From Cupriavidus pinatubonensis (GTDB taxonomy: Bacteria > Pseudomonadota > Gammaproteobacteria > Burkholderiales > Burkholderiaceae): 64,000 nucleotides of DNA. Under the pieces are notes generated by a model. The model worked only from the letters and a program-made list of their open reading frames with translations, made no database searches and was not told the DNA's origin. The position numbers and the translations under genes were made by a program. Location of the stretch: NCBI RefSeq assembly GCF_019602855.1, contig NZ_CP080767.1, positions 3,534,001 through 3,598,000 of the forward strand, read 5' to 3'. Below are positions 1-9,192 of this stretch, piece after piece; positions within the stretch are counted from its first letter, which is position 1; each line of letters opens with the position of its first letter.

Positions 1-495
1 GGCAATCACCGCGTTGGGCTGGTGGAACGCGCCAATCATGTTCTTGCCGAGCGGGTGATTGATGCCGGTCTTGCCGCCAACCGACGAATCCACCTGCGAC
101 AGCAGCGTGGTCGGCACCTGCACGAACGGCACGCCGCGCATATAGCACGCCGCCGCAAACCCGGTCATGTCGCCCACCACGCCGCCGCCCAGCGCGACCA
201 GCGTGGTCTTGCGATCAGCGCCAGCGGAAAGCAGCGCATCGAAGATCAGGTTCAGCGTTTCCCACTGCTTGAAGGCTTCGCCGTCGGGCAGCGTGACCAC
301 GCGCACGGTCTTGCCCAGTTCCTTCAGGCTCGCTTCGACGCGGGCCGCGTAGAGCGGGCCGACGGTTTCATTGGTGACGATAACGGCGTGCTGGCCGCGC
401 ACATGCGGGCGCAGCAGCTCGGCGTTGCCGAGCAGGCCGGTACCGATATGGATGGGATAGCTGCGCTCTCCCAGGTCGACTTGTAGCGTGATCAT
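1..495 (-). CDS. aroB: 3-dehydroquinate synthase, N-terminal part (gene runs off the left edge)
   Basis: Second enzyme of the shikimate pathway, converting DAHP to 3-dehydroquinate in the cytoplasm with NAD and a divalent metal. Only about the first 165 codons are present. The translation begins MITLQVDLGERSYPIHIG and carries the family's N-terminal nucleotide-binding fold, including the GGGVVGDMTGF glycine-rich loop, then PTTLLSQVDSSVGGKTGIN, which is close to invariant in AroB. The start ATG overlaps the aroK stop as ATGA, so translation is probably coupled. aroK-aroB downstream of pilMNOPQ is a common proteobacterial order. The C-terminal metal-binding part lies outside the window. Confidence 0.95.
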   Translation of the reverse strand, partial: MITLQVDLGERSYPIHIGTGLLGNAELLRPHVRGQHAVIVTNETVGPLYAARVEASLKELGKTVRVVTLPDGEAFKQWETLNLIFDALLSAGADRKTTLVALGGGVVGDMTGFAAACYMRGVPFVQVPTTLLSQVDSSVGGKTGINHPLGKNMIGAFHQPNAVIA

Positions 496-1076
496 GAATG
501 CGTATCGTTGGCCGGCTGGTCCGACGCGGCGGCGGTGTCGATGCGGAAACCGGCCATTTCCAGCTGCATCAGCACCATATTAGCAAGCTGTGCCACCGAG
601 GGCTTGCCGGTCTCGATGATGAAATCGGCCACCTCGCGGTAAAGCGGGTCGCGCGCGCCATAGAGCGCTTCGAGCTTGCCCTTCGGATCCTCGGTCTGCA
701 GCAGCGGGCGGTTGCGGTCGTGACGGGTGCGCAGCCACAGGTCGTGCGGGCTGGCGCGCAGGTAGACCACAGTGCCGCGTGATTTGAGCAGTTCGCGGTT
801 TTCGGGCCGCAGCACCGCGCCGCCGCCTGTGGCAAGCACAATGCCGCTGCGGCCGGTGAGTTCACGGATCATGGCGGCCTCGCGGTCGCGGAAACCTTCT
901 TCGCCCTCGTGCTCGAAAATCACCGGGATGCGCACGCCGCAGTGCGCTTCCAGCTCGTGGTCGGAATCAAAAAACGGATAGTGCAGGCGCCGCGCGACCG
1001 TCCGGCCCACGGTAGTCTTGCCGGCGCCCATCAAGCCGACGAAGAAGAGGTTGGGACGGCCGGTCTCCATGGCCAT
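492..1076 (-). CDS. aroK: Shikimate kinase
   Basis: Phosphorylates shikimate with ATP in aromatic amino acid synthesis. The 194-residue product has the Walker A loop GLMGAGKTTVG near residue 15, the shikimate-binding FFDSDHELE segment, the GGGAV loop and the lid RHDRNRPLL. The frame is open up to 1235, but a start there would lie inside the pilQ terminator, and family members begin about ten residues before the P-loop. I therefore chose the ATG at 1076; the ATG at 1070 is an alternative, and neither has a strong ribosome binding site. It overlaps aroB by four bases (ATGA). Because a terminator lies upstream, the aroKB promoter should be within about 1077-1220. Confidence 0.93.
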   Translation of the reverse strand: MAMETGRPNLFFVGLMGAGKTTVGRTVARRLHYPFFDSDHELEAHCGVRIPVIFEHEGEEGFRDREAAMIRELTGRSGIVLATGGGAVLRPENRELLKSRGTVVYLRASPHDLWLRTRHDRNRPLLQTEDPKGKLEALYGARDPLYREVADFIIETGKPSVAQLANMVLMQLEMAGFRIDTAAASDQPANDTHS

Positions 1077-1220
1077 CGGCAAGGCTGTCACTGGATTGTC
1101 GCTCGGGAATGCGGATTCCGGTCCGCCCTCCCCCGTTGGAAACTGCATCATCTTCTTATGTTGGGCCGCAACCAGCAAGTGGCGGATGCGGCATGACCGC
1201 GCCGACGGGCCGCCACGGAC

Positions 1221-1249
1221 AAAAAAAGGCCGCATCGGTCGATGCGGCC
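1221..1249 (-). terminator. Rho-independent terminator after pilQ
   Basis: An inverted repeat (GGCCGCATCG at 1228-1237, complement at 1240-1249) with a two-base loop is followed, in the minus-strand direction, by seven T residues (1221-1227). It closes the pilMNOPQ transcript before aroK and argues against the far-upstream aroK start. Confidence 0.9.
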
Positions 1250-1311
1250 TTGCAGTCTACTGCATCCAGCCCTCCGGGCGCCAATTGCGCCTCTCCGGGC
1301 CGCCGGGCGCG

Positions 1312-3432
1312 TCATTTCAGCGTAACGCTCTCGTTCAGGACACGCGGCGTCAGGAACACCAGCAGTTCGGTGCGGTTGCGCACCTTCGCGTTGTTCTTGA
1401 ACAGATAGCCGAGCACAGGGATATCGCCCAGGAACGGCACCTTGTCCACATCCGTGCTTTCCGTTTGCGTATAGATACCGCCGATGACCACTGTGCCGCC
1501 ATTGTCTACCAGCACCTGGGTCTGCACGTGCTTGGTATCGATGGCGAAGCCCGAGGTCGTCTGGATGCCCACGCTGTCCTTGTTCACATCCACGTCGAGC
1601 AGCACATTGCCTTCCGGCGTGATCTGGGGCGTCACTTCCAGCTTCAGGTTGGCCTTGCGGAACTGCACCGAGGTGGCGCCACTGGACGTGGCTGCCTGGT
1701 AAGGCAGTTCCGTACCTTGCTCGATCAGCGCCTTGATGTTGTTAGCTGTGACCACGCGCGGGCTGGAAATGATCTTGCCCTTGCCATCCGCTTCCAGCGC
1801 CGAGAGTTCGAGCGCCAGGAACCGGGTGGCGGCGCTATTGAAGATGCTGACCGCGATGTTCGCCGGGTTCGTACCGTTGATCGCTCCGGCCGGCAGGCTC
1901 AGGAACGGCCCGTTATCGGAATTCGCGCCAGGCAGCACGTTGCTGTACGTGTTGCCGACCCGGGCGTTGTTGTACTGGCCGGCAAAGCCGAGCTTTACGC
2001 CGAGGTTACGGCTGAACGTGTCGGTGGCCTCGACGATGCGCGCCTCGATGATCACCTGGCGCACCGGGATGTCGATCTTGTTCAGGAACCCCTGCACCTC
2101 TTCCAGCTTGCTGGCGATGTCCGACACGAACAGCTGGTTGGTGCGGGCATCGGCAGTCAGCGAACCGCGCTTGGACAGCATGCGCGAAGCCACGCCGGCC
2201 GCGCCGCCGATGCCGACAGCCGGGACCGCCGCGCCTGCGGCACCGCCCGTGGTGATGCCGAGCAGCATCTTGCGCACATCCTCGGCGCGCTGGTAGTTCA
2301 GCTGGAACACCTGGCTGCGGATCGGCTCGAGTTCATTGATCTGCTGCTGCGCCTCCAACTCCAGCTTCTCCTTGGTGGCCAGTTCAGCCTTGGGCGCCAC
2401 CCACAGCACATTGCCATTGCGTCGCGACGCCAGCCCCTTGGCATCCATCACGATCTGCAGCGCCTGGTCCCACGGCACGTCCTTGAGACGCAGCGTGATA
2501 TTGCCCTGTACGGTGTCGCTCGTAATGATGTTCAGGTTCGTGAAATCGGCAAACACCTGCAGCAGCGAGCGGATGTCGATGTTCTGGAAGTTGAGCGACA
2601 GGCGCTCGCCACGGTAACCCGGGCCGCTGATCAGCTTGGCCGGGTCTTCCTTGATCGGCCGCACTTCCACCACGAACTGCGTGTCGGTCTGGTAGGAGCT
2701 GTACTCCCAGTTGCCGCGCGGCTCGATGGTCAGGCGGGTATTGCCGCTGGCGTCCGTGGCGCGCATGCCCTGCACCGGCGTGCCGAAGTCGCTCACGTCG
2801 AAACGACGGCGCAGGTTCTCGGGCAGCGAGGTGCCCAGGAAATCGACCACCACGTTCTGGCCTTGCTGCGCGATATTGATGCCCGAATCACGCGAGGACA
2901 GGTCCACCACCACGCGTCCCGCGCCATCCGTGCCCCGCCGGAAGTCGATGTTGCGCACGGACGCACGTGCCGCGGCGACCGCGGTCGGTGCGGCAGGCGC
3001 GGCAAAGGTCGGCGCGGCCGCCCTGGCAGCAGGCGCGACATTGTCGAGCAGCACCAGGAACTGGTTGCCGCGGACCTCGGTCCGGTAAGTCGCCGTGCGC
3101 GTCAGGTCGAGCACCACGCGGGTGCGGTCACCGATCTGCATGACACTCGCCCCGCGCAGCAGCTTGCCGGCGTAGTCATACTGAGCGCGGCCGGCGGCAA
3201 ACCCGGTATCGAAGAAATCGATCGCGATGCGAGCCGGATTCTGCGTTGTGAAGTCCGCCGGCTTCTGCGCCGGCGGCGACTGCAGGTCGATGGTGAACAG
3301 GGTCTGCTCGCCCACCACATTGGCGTCGACCGACTTCACCTGGTTGCCCTGTGCGAGCGCCGCCGGGGCGGCCAGCACAAGTGTCATCGTCATTGCGCCT
3401 GCAAGCGCTCGGTACCAGCGACCCAGGGTCAT
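1312..3432 (-). CDS. pilQ: Type IV pilus secretin PilQ
   Basis: Outer-membrane secretin through which the type IV pilus is extruded. The 706-residue product has a signal peptide ending near ALAQ (residue 28), two beta-rich AMIN domains that bind peptidoglycan (about 35-85 and 155-205), a secretin/TonB short N-terminal domain with the DIRSLLQVFADFTNLNI motif, an N1-type domain, and a C-terminal secretin barrel ending VPFLGDIPVLGYLF...ELLVFLTPRVL. The start ATG overlaps the pilP stop as ATGA; in-frame codons further upstream lie inside pilP and lack the signal peptide. It is the last gene of pilMNOPQ and is followed by a terminator. Confidence 0.97.
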   Translation of the reverse strand: MTLGRWYRALAGAMTMTLVLAAPAALAQGNQVKSVDANVVGEQTLFTIDLQSPPAQKPADFTTQNPARIAIDFFDTGFAAGRAQYDYAGKLLRGASVMQIGDRTRVVLDLTRTATYRTEVRGNQFLVLLDNVAPAARAAAPTFAAPAAPTAVAAARASVRNIDFRRGTDGAGRVVVDLSSRDSGINIAQQGQNVVVDFLGTSLPENLRRRFDVSDFGTPVQGMRATDASGNTRLTIEPRGNWEYSSYQTDTQFVVEVRPIKEDPAKLISGPGYRGERLSLNFQNIDIRSLLQVFADFTNLNIITSDTVQGNITLRLKDVPWDQALQIVMDAKGLASRRNGNVLWVAPKAELATKEKLELEAQQQINELEPIRSQVFQLNYQRAEDVRKMLLGITTGGAAGAAVPAVGIGGAAGVASRMLSKRGSLTADARTNQLFVSDIASKLEEVQGFLNKIDIPVRQVIIEARIVEATDTFSRNLGVKLGFAGQYNNARVGNTYSNVLPGANSDNGPFLSLPAGAINGTNPANIAVSIFNSAATRFLALELSALEADGKGKIISSPRVVTANNIKALIEQGTELPYQAATSSGATSVQFRKANLKLEVTPQITPEGNVLLDVDVNKDSVGIQTTSGFAIDTKHVQTQVLVDNGGTVVIGGIYTQTESTDVDKVPFLGDIPVLGYLFKNNAKVRNRTELLVFLTPRVLNESVTLK

Positions 3433-3965
3433 GCCGACACCTCCAGCTTCAGGCTGGTCATTTTCTCTTTCCACTCGGATACCCCTTCCCGGACCAATTC
3501 GCGCAACACGATCTCCTGATCGGTGATGCGGACCACCCGGCCGTAACTCTGGCCGAGATACTGACCCACCTTGACGTGGTGGATCTTGTTATCAACACGC
3601 ACGATGCCGAAGGTCTCGCCGTTCTTCTTCATCATGCCGAGCATCTTGAAGTTTTCGAGCGGATAGTCTTCGAGCGGCTCGCGGCGACGCCCGGCTTCGG
3701 GCGACTCCGCCAGCATCTTGTTGAGTTCGCCGATCTTGGTCTGTGCGAACGGCTCCGGCGCGCTGCGCCCCGCGTATTCGCGCGGCACATAGGGCTTGGG
3801 TTCGGGCAAGGGCGCGGGCGGCTGGGCTTTGGCGTTGCGCGTGGCATCCATCCACTGCCGCAGCGCCTGTTCGTCGCCGGAACCGCACGCGCTCAGCAGT
3901 CCGGCAGCCAGCGCGGCGGCAAGCAGGCCCAGACGACGCATGGAAAGGCTCACGATGCGGCTCAT
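3429..3965 (-). CDS. pilP: Type IV pilus inner-membrane lipoprotein PilP
   Basis: Lipoprotein linking the inner-membrane PilN/PilO pair to the PilQ secretin. The 178-residue product has a short lipoprotein signal with lipobox LLSAC, Cys27 being the lipidation site, then a proline-rich flexible linker, then the PilP beta-sandwich domain (LENFKMLGMMKKNGETFGIV and KVGQYLGQSYGRVV are typical). Both ends overlap neighbours by four bases as ATGA (pilO before it, pilQ after it), so translational coupling across the operon is likely. Confidence 0.95.
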   Translation of the reverse strand: MSRIVSLSMRRLGLLAAALAAGLLSACGSGDEQALRQWMDATRNAKAQPPAPLPEPKPYVPREYAGRSAPEPFAQTKIGELNKMLAESPEAGRRREPLEDYPLENFKMLGMMKKNGETFGIVRVDNKIHHVKVGQYLGQSYGRVVRITDQEIVLRELVREGVSEWKEKMTSLKLEVSA

Positions 3966-4630
3966 TTGGCACCTCCGGCGGGCTTGGCGGCATTGGCGGC
4001 AGCCTTGCGTTGCGCGGCCTGCTCGTCCGGGTCCAGGGTGCGGTAGGCCATCGCCACCGCTTCCATGGTCAGCGCGCCTTCCTTGGTATTGGCGAGCTGC
4101 AGGTTCTGCATCGATACGATCCGGGACAGCGCGGCGACGTCGGCGTTGAACTGCGCAACATCGTGATAGCGCCCCGTCACCTTCAGGTTCACCGGGATCT
4201 CTGCAAAGTAAGGCTTGAGCACCGCAGCCTGCGGCTTGAACAGCTCAAACTGCAGGCCGCGCGCCACGCCGGCGTGGTTGACGTCGGCGAGCAGCGCGTC
4301 CATCTCGGTCTTGTTCGGAAGCTGGCGCTCGAGCTGCGCCACCCGCAGCTCCACCTGCTTCTTCTGTTCGCGCAGCGCTTCCAGGTTGGCGACCTGGACG
4401 ACCTTTGACTGGTAGGCCTGCTTGAGGTTTTCCTGTTCCGCGCGCTGGCGGTCGAGTTCCTCGGTCTTGCCGCTCCAGTAGAACTGCCAGCCGAGCAGCA
4501 GCACGACAGCCGCCGCGATGAGCGCGAACACGACGCGCGGCGCCGTGGGCCAAGTCTCGGGCTCGTTCATATTGAGCCCGCGGAACTGGCCTGTCAGGTC
4601 CGCCAGGTTGATTTCGGTATTGAGCACCAT
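3962..4630 (-). CDS. pilO: Type IV pilus alignment protein PilO
   Basis: Bitopic inner-membrane protein that forms heterodimers with PilN in the pilus alignment subcomplex. The 222-residue product has a short cytoplasmic N-terminus, one transmembrane helix at about residues 32-50, a coiled-coil stretch (about 55-105, rich in E, Q and R), and a periplasmic ferredoxin-like domain. It sits two bases after pilN and overlaps pilP by four bases. Confidence 0.95.
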   Translation of the reverse strand: MVLNTEINLADLTGQFRGLNMNEPETWPTAPRVVFALIAAAVVLLLGWQFYWSGKTEELDRQRAEQENLKQAYQSKVVQVANLEALREQKKQVELRVAQLERQLPNKTEMDALLADVNHAGVARGLQFELFKPQAAVLKPYFAEIPVNLKVTGRYHDVAQFNADVAALSRIVSMQNLQLANTKEGALTMEAVAMAYRTLDPDEQAAQRKAAANAAKPAGGAK

Positions 4631-4632
4631 GG

Positions 4633-5274
4633 TCAGGCCTTTCCGTTAGCGGCCGGTGCCTGGGCCGCGCTTGCCGCGCCGTTCTTCTTGTCGGCAGGCG
4701 TTTCGGGAGCGCGGTAGGCGAAGCGCATCGAGAAATCGAACAGGCGGCGCTGTTCACGCAGGTTGTTGGTCATGGTCACGGCCTTGGACTCGACCAGTTC
4801 GGCCTTGTCGAGCCATGGCACCGCGCCGACATTGCGCAACAGCTCGGAAATGCGCTCGTTGGACTGCGCCACGCCGGCAATCGTGAACGAATCGCCGGTC
4901 TGCTTGAGGCTGGTCAGGTAGACGCCTTCCGGCACCTGGCGTACCAGTTCCTCGAGCAGCTGCACCGGCCGGTTGCGTTCGGTCTGCAGGCTCTCCACGG
5001 CCTGCTGGCGTTGCAACAGGGCCTCGATGTCCTTCTTGAGTGTGTTGACCTCGCGGATCTGGCCGTCCAGGCGCGCGTTTTCGGCGGTGAGCACCTGGTT
5101 CAGCCCCACCACGGATTCGATCTCGTGATCGATATAAAGCCCGCCCAGCAGCACCACCACCGCGCCGGCCGCCGCCGCGCCCCCAAGGATCGCGTAGACG
5201 CGCTTGCGTCGGGCGGCCTTGCGGGCTTCGTGGTAGGGCAGGAGGTTGACCGACGGGAGTGTGTTCGTTGACAT
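4633..5274 (-). CDS. pilN: Type IV pilus assembly protein PilN
   Basis: Inner-membrane partner of PilO that recruits the cytoplasmic actin-like PilM through its N-terminus. The 213-residue product starts MSTNTLPSVNLLPYHEARK; the NLLPYxEAR motif is the PilM-binding segment. A transmembrane helix (about 27-47) and a coiled coil follow, then a periplasmic ferredoxin-like domain. The C-terminus is alanine rich and probably disordered. It lies 20 bases after pilM. Confidence 0.96.
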   Translation of the reverse strand: MSTNTLPSVNLLPYHEARKAARRKRVYAILGGAAAAGAVVVLLGGLYIDHEIESVVGLNQVLTAENARLDGQIREVNTLKKDIEALLQRQQAVESLQTERNRPVQLLEELVRQVPEGVYLTSLKQTGDSFTIAGVAQSNERISELLRNVGAVPWLDKAELVESKAVTMTNNLREQRRLFDFSMRFAYRAPETPADKKNGAASAAQAPAANGKA

Positions 5275-5294
5275 TCGGATTCCCCCGGGGTGCG

Positions 5295-6380
5295 TTATTG
5301 CAGGCCGCGCAATGCCAGTCCGGCGCTGACGATATACGCCGGCAAGTCACGCTGCAGATACCGTTCGTTGACCTTGCCGTTCGTGACCATGTTGGCGAAC
5401 GGGTTCGCGAGCGTGGTAGTAATCTGGGTCTGCTGCTGGATCGCCGCCTGCACGCCGAGCAGCGACGCATGCCCGCCCGACAGCAGGATCTCGTCCACGC
5501 GCCCCAGGCTGGAACTGGCGATGAAATTGCCGACCGCGGCCTGCACTTCCATGGCCAGCGCTTCGAGCGACGGCTTGAGCAACTGGGTACGCCAGGCTTC
5601 GGGCAGCGTGTTCTTGCGCTTCTTGATCTCGGCCTTGAGCGCATCGAGCGTGAACATGCGCGCGGCGCTCTGCGTAAGCTGGTCGCCGTAGCTGTTCAGC
5701 GGCTGCTCGTATAGCTCTTTCCAGCCTTGATAGAAGATGGCCTTGGAACGGCTGCCGCCCAGGTGGACGACCGCCACTACGGGCAGCGCGCGCGCATCGG
5801 CTTCCGACATCTCGCGCGGCACGCCGAGCATCTGCACGATGGTGCGCTGCACCGCGTATTCCTCGACGTCCATGACCTGCGGGCGCAGCCCGGCCATCTC
5901 GGCGGCGGTCACGCGCTCCTGCACGCGATCGCTGTTCGCCGCGGTCACGCGCACGCCGATGCCGCCCTCGGTTTCGCTCGGGCCGATCACGGCGAAGTCG
6001 AAATTGACCGTCTGCGACGGCGGATAAAGCCGGTGCGCTTCGGATTCGACCTGGGAATAGAGTTCGTCTTCGGACAGGTTGTCCGGCAAGCTGACAGTCT
6101 GTGACTCCGTCAGCATCGACGGCACGCCGAGCACCACGTCCTTCGAGCGGATGCCGGCCTTGCCGAGCGCGCGCTTGAGCGCGATGCCCACAGCTTCGAT
6201 GTTGATGACGTTGCCGTCGGCAACGGCATTGCGGTCCAGCAATTCGCTGGCACATTTTTCCAGCCGGTAGTCCTGTTTGCTGCCCCCCACGGACAGCTCG
6301 ACTACCTTGACACTGGACGACCCGATGTCCACGCCGACCGTAGTCCGGCGCAGAAGCCCCGACAAAATGCCCCGTCGCAA
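5295..6380 (-). CDS. pilM: Actin-like type IV pilus protein PilM
   Basis: Cytoplasmic, FtsA/actin-fold ATP-binding protein that binds the PilN N-terminus. The 361-residue product shows the phosphate 1 loop VGVDIGSSSVKVVEL near the N-terminus, the phosphate 2 region VVAVVHLGGSRSKA, and a GHASLLGV segment typical of the fold. The start is a TTG at 6380, five bases after an AGGGGGG ribosome binding site; no in-frame ATG occurs before the actin motif. It is the first gene of pilMNOPQ and is divergent from ponA. Confidence 0.94.
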   Translation of the reverse strand: MRRGILSGLLRRTTVGVDIGSSSVKVVELSVGGSKQDYRLEKCASELLDRNAVADGNVINIEAVGIALKRALGKAGIRSKDVVLGVPSMLTESQTVSLPDNLSEDELYSQVESEAHRLYPPSQTVNFDFAVIGPSETEGGIGVRVTAANSDRVQERVTAAEMAGLRPQVMDVEEYAVQRTIVQMLGVPREMSEADARALPVVAVVHLGGSRSKAIFYQGWKELYEQPLNSYGDQLTQSAARMFTLDALKAEIKKRKNTLPEAWRTQLLKPSLEALAMEVQAAVGNFIASSSLGRVDEILLSGGHASLLGVQAAIQQQTQITTTLANPFANMVTNGKVNERYLQRDLPAYIVSAGLALRGLQ

Positions 6381-6733
6381 GGTGACCCCCCTGACATTTG
6401 AACTCGCCCCCGGCTTGACTGCTCTAATCGGGCGAGCCTTGTTTCTTGGATGAAACGTTTGCTCTTTTATGTTGGTCGATTCTCACAAAAACCGGCAGTG
6501 CTGGCAATGTGCCGGTTTGACCACGCTTTTATTTTTCCGGCGACGTTGCCAAAACCCCACGGTCGTCGGGTTCCCTTCCGGGCCCTTTTTCTGCAAGCCC
6601 ATCCGCGTAAGCCGCCGCGGCCACGACATTACATCTTGTAACAGCGCGGTAGCGTCGGGGCCGCCACTGCACGGGGAGTAGCCGCTATACCGGAAGATAT
6701 AATCCCCCGCACTCCTGACTAGGTTTTTCCCTT
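6381..6733. other. Divergent intergenic region between pilM and ponA
   Basis: 353 bases with no supportable gene. It contains a 9-bp inverted repeat with arms AAACCGGCA (6489-6497) and TGCCGGTTT (6510-6518), a short dyad TTACA-N3-TGTAA (6629-6641) that could be an operator, and a TATAAT hexamer at 6698-6703 just upstream of ponA. I could not identify a convincing pilM promoter. Confidence 0.6.
6698..6703 (+). promoter_or_regulatory. Possible -10 element for ponA
   Basis: A perfect TATAAT lies 30 bases before the ponA ATG, which would give a leader of about 24 bases. No good -35 hexamer is visible 16-18 bases upstream, so this is suggestive only. Confidence 0.4.
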
Positions 6734-9109
6734 ATGGCCACAGCACAACCGAAGCCGTCCCTCCCAGCCCGCCGCTCGCTCTGGGCGCGCATCACGTTCT
6801 GGGTAGTGGGGCTGATCGTCGCCGGCATCGTGGCGGTCGCGCTGCTGCTCGGCTACGCGCTGCTCGTGGCCGCGCCAAACCTGCCGTCGCTGGACACCAT
6901 CACGGACTATCGCCCGAAGATCCCGCTGCGCATCTTCACTGCTGACAATGTCCTGATCGGCGAGTTCGGTGAAGAGCGCCGCAACTTCGTGCCGATCGCG
7001 GAGATTCCCGACGTCATGAAGAAGGCGGTGCTGGCGATCGAAGACGACCGCTTCTACGAGCACGGCGGCGTCGACTTCGTCGGCGTGATGCGCGCGGGCC
7101 TGGCGAACCTGCGCGGCGGGCTGTCGCAGGGCGCATCCACGATCACCATGCAGGTCGCGCGCAACTTCTTCCTGTCCAGCGAGAAGACCTACACGCGCAA
7201 GATCTACGAAATGATGCTCGCGTACAAGATCGAGGCGAACCTGAGCAAGGACCAGATCCTCGAGCTGTACATGAACCAGATCTACCTGGGCCAGCGCGCC
7301 TATGGCTTCGATAGTGCCGCGCGCGTCTACTTCGGCAAGTCCGTGCGCGACGTGACGCCGGCCGAAGCGGCCATGCTGGCCGGCCTGCCCAAGGCGCCGT
7401 CGGCGTACAACCCGGTGGTGAACCCGCGCCGTGCCAAAGTCCGCCAGGAATACATCCTGCAGCGCATGCGCGACCTGCGCTACATCACGCCGGAACAATA
7501 CGACGCCGCCCTCCGCGAAGCCCCGAAGGTGCGCAGCGAGGGCAACGAGTTCTCCACGCACGCGGAGTACGTGGCGGAAATCGTGCGCCAGCTGATGTAC
7601 GCGCAATACCGCGAGGAAACCTACACGCGTGGCCTGACGGTCTACACCACGCTGACCAAGCCTGACCAGGACGCTGCCTACGAGGCCGTGCGCTCGGGCA
7701 TCATGAACTACGAGCGCAAGCACGGCTATCGCGGCCCGGAAGCGTTCATCGACCTGCCGTCCGACCAGGCCGAACGCGAACAGGCTATCGACGATGCACT
7801 CGTCGAACATCCCGGCAGCGACGACCTGCGCTCGGCCGTGGTGACCACCGTGTCGCCACGCCAGGTGAAGGCTACGCTGCTGTCCGGCGAAGTGGCCACG
7901 ATCGAAGGATCGGCGCTGCGTTTCATTGCCCCGTCGCTGTCGGCCAACGCCCAGCCCAAGACCAAGATCCGCCCCGGCGCGATTATCCGCGTGACGCAGG
8001 ACGACAAGGGCGACTGGACGGTCACCCAGTTGCCAGAAGTGTCGGCGGCGTTTGTCTCGATCAACCCGCAGGATGGCGAGATCCGCTCGATGGTCGGGGG
8101 CTTTGACTTCAACCGCAACAAGTTCAACCACGTGACGCAGGCCTGGCGCCAGCCCGGTTCCAGCTTCAAGCCGTTCATCTACTCGGCAGCGCTGGAAAAG
8201 GGCTTCTCGCCGGCCACCGTGATCAATGATGCGCCGCTGACGATCGGCCCGGACACCGGCGGCCAAGTGTGGGAGCCGAAGAACTACGACGGCAAGTTCG
8301 AGGGCCCGATGACCATGCGCCGCGCGCTGGCCAAGTCGAAGAACCTGGTCTCGGTGCGCATCCTGCGGGCAATCGGTACGCAGTACGCGCAGGACTACAT
8401 CACCCGCTTCGGCTTCGAGGCGGAGAAGCACCCCGCCTACCTGCCGATGGCGCTGGGCGCCGGTAGCGTCACGCCGCTGCAGATGGCCGGCGCCTATTCG
8501 GTGTTCGCCAACGGCGGCTACCGCATCAACCCGTACCTGATCCAGAAAGTTGTCGATGCGCGCGGCAAGGTGCTTTCCGAAACCCAGCCGCAGCGCGCCG
8601 GCAGCGACGCCGTGCGCGTGCTCGACGCACGCACGGCGTTTATCGCCGACACCATGTTGCGCGATGTGGTGCGCATGGGGACGGCCAACCCCGCCAAGCA
8701 GCGCCTGGGCCGCAATGACCTGGCCGGCAAGACCGGTACCACCAACGATGCCGTCGATGCGTGGTTCGCGGGCTACACGCCCAACCTGGTTGCGATCGCC
8801 TGGATGGGTTACGACCAGCCCAAGAGCCTGGGCGTGCGCGAGACCGGCGGCGGACTGGCCCTGCCGATCTGGGTTGGCTACATGGGCAAGATGCTCAAGG
8901 GCGTGCCGGAAAGCCCGGAACGGCCCGCACCGGAAGGCGTGGTCATGGCCGGCGGCGACTGGACCTTCGAAGAGAACGCGAGCGGCGCTGGCGTGGCATC
9001 GGTCGGCCTGGGCGACCCGTGGCCGGGCAAGCCGGAAGAAAGCACGCGTCCGCCAGCCGATGTGGAAGCGGAGAAGAAGAAGATCCTGGAAATGTTCGGC
9101 GGGGGCTGA
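6734..9109 (+). CDS. mrcA: Penicillin-binding protein 1A, bifunctional transglycosylase/transpeptidase
   Basis: Class A PBP (also called ponA) that polymerises lipid II and cross-links peptidoglycan. The 791-residue product has a cytoplasmic tail, one transmembrane helix (about 20-46), a GT51 glycosyltransferase domain with catalytic Glu103 in EDDRFYEHGG and the GASTITMQ motif, an OB-like insert, and a transpeptidase domain with SxxK at Ser476-Lys479, a later SKN motif, and KTGTT starting at Lys666. It is about 60 residues shorter than E. coli PBP1A, in line with other betaproteobacteria. It is monocistronic, divergent from pilM (a frequent pairing) and followed by a shared bidirectional terminator. 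Confidence 0.97.
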   Translation: MATAQPKPSLPARRSLWARITFWVVGLIVAGIVAVALLLGYALLVAAPNLPSLDTITDYRPKIPLRIFTADNVLIGEFGEERRNFVPIAEIPDVMKKAVLAIEDDRFYEHGGVDFVGVMRAGLANLRGGLSQGASTITMQVARNFFLSSEKTYTRKIYEMMLAYKIEANLSKDQILELYMNQIYLGQRAYGFDSAARVYFGKSVRDVTPAEAAMLAGLPKAPSAYNPVVNPRRAKVRQEYILQRMRDLRYITPEQYDAALREAPKVRSEGNEFSTHAEYVAEIVRQLMYAQYREETYTRGLTVYTTLTKPDQDAAYEAVRSGIMNYERKHGYRGPEAFIDLPSDQAEREQAIDDALVEHPGSDDLRSAVVTTVSPRQVKATLLSGEVATIEGSALRFIAPSLSANAQPKTKIRPGAIIRVTQDDKGDWTVTQLPEVSAAFVSINPQDGEIRSMVGGFDFNRNKFNHVTQAWRQPGSSFKPFIYSAALEKGFSPATVINDAPLTIGPDTGGQVWEPKNYDGKFEGPMTMRRALAKSKNLVSVRILRAIGTQYAQDYITRFGFEAEKHPAYLPMALGAGSVTPLQMAGAYSVFANGGYRINPYLIQKVVDARGKVLSETQPQRAGSDAVRVLDARTAFIADTMLRDVVRMGTANPAKQRLGRNDLAGKTGTTNDAVDAWFAGYTPNLVAIAWMGYDQPKSLGVRETGGGLALPIWVGYMGKMLKGVPESPERPAPEGVVMAGGDWTFEENASGAGVASVGLGDPWPGKPEESTRPPADVEAEKKKILEMFGGG

Positions 9110-9134
9110 ACGTCTCACGGACGCCATGCACACG

Positions 9135-9165
9135 AAAAAGCCGGCCTGCTTGGGCCGGCTTTTTC
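9135..9165. terminator. Bidirectional terminator between ponA and cyaY
   Basis: The arms AAAAAGCCGGCC (9135-9146) and GGCCGGCTTTTT (9154-9165) give a strong stem with a T-tract on both strands. It serves the convergent ponA (plus) and cyaY (minus) genes. Confidence 0.9.
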
Positions 9166-9192
9166 ATTGGTCAGCGCCGGATGGGACGTTGC

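Noticed and set aside
1018..3519. An 833-codon plus-strand frame opposite aroK and pilQ
   Set aside because: Antisense to genes with clear motifs; composition typical of a shadow frame.
6719..9133. An 804-codon minus-strand frame opposite ponA
   Set aside because: Shadow of the penicillin-binding protein gene, which has all catalytic motifs on the plus strand.
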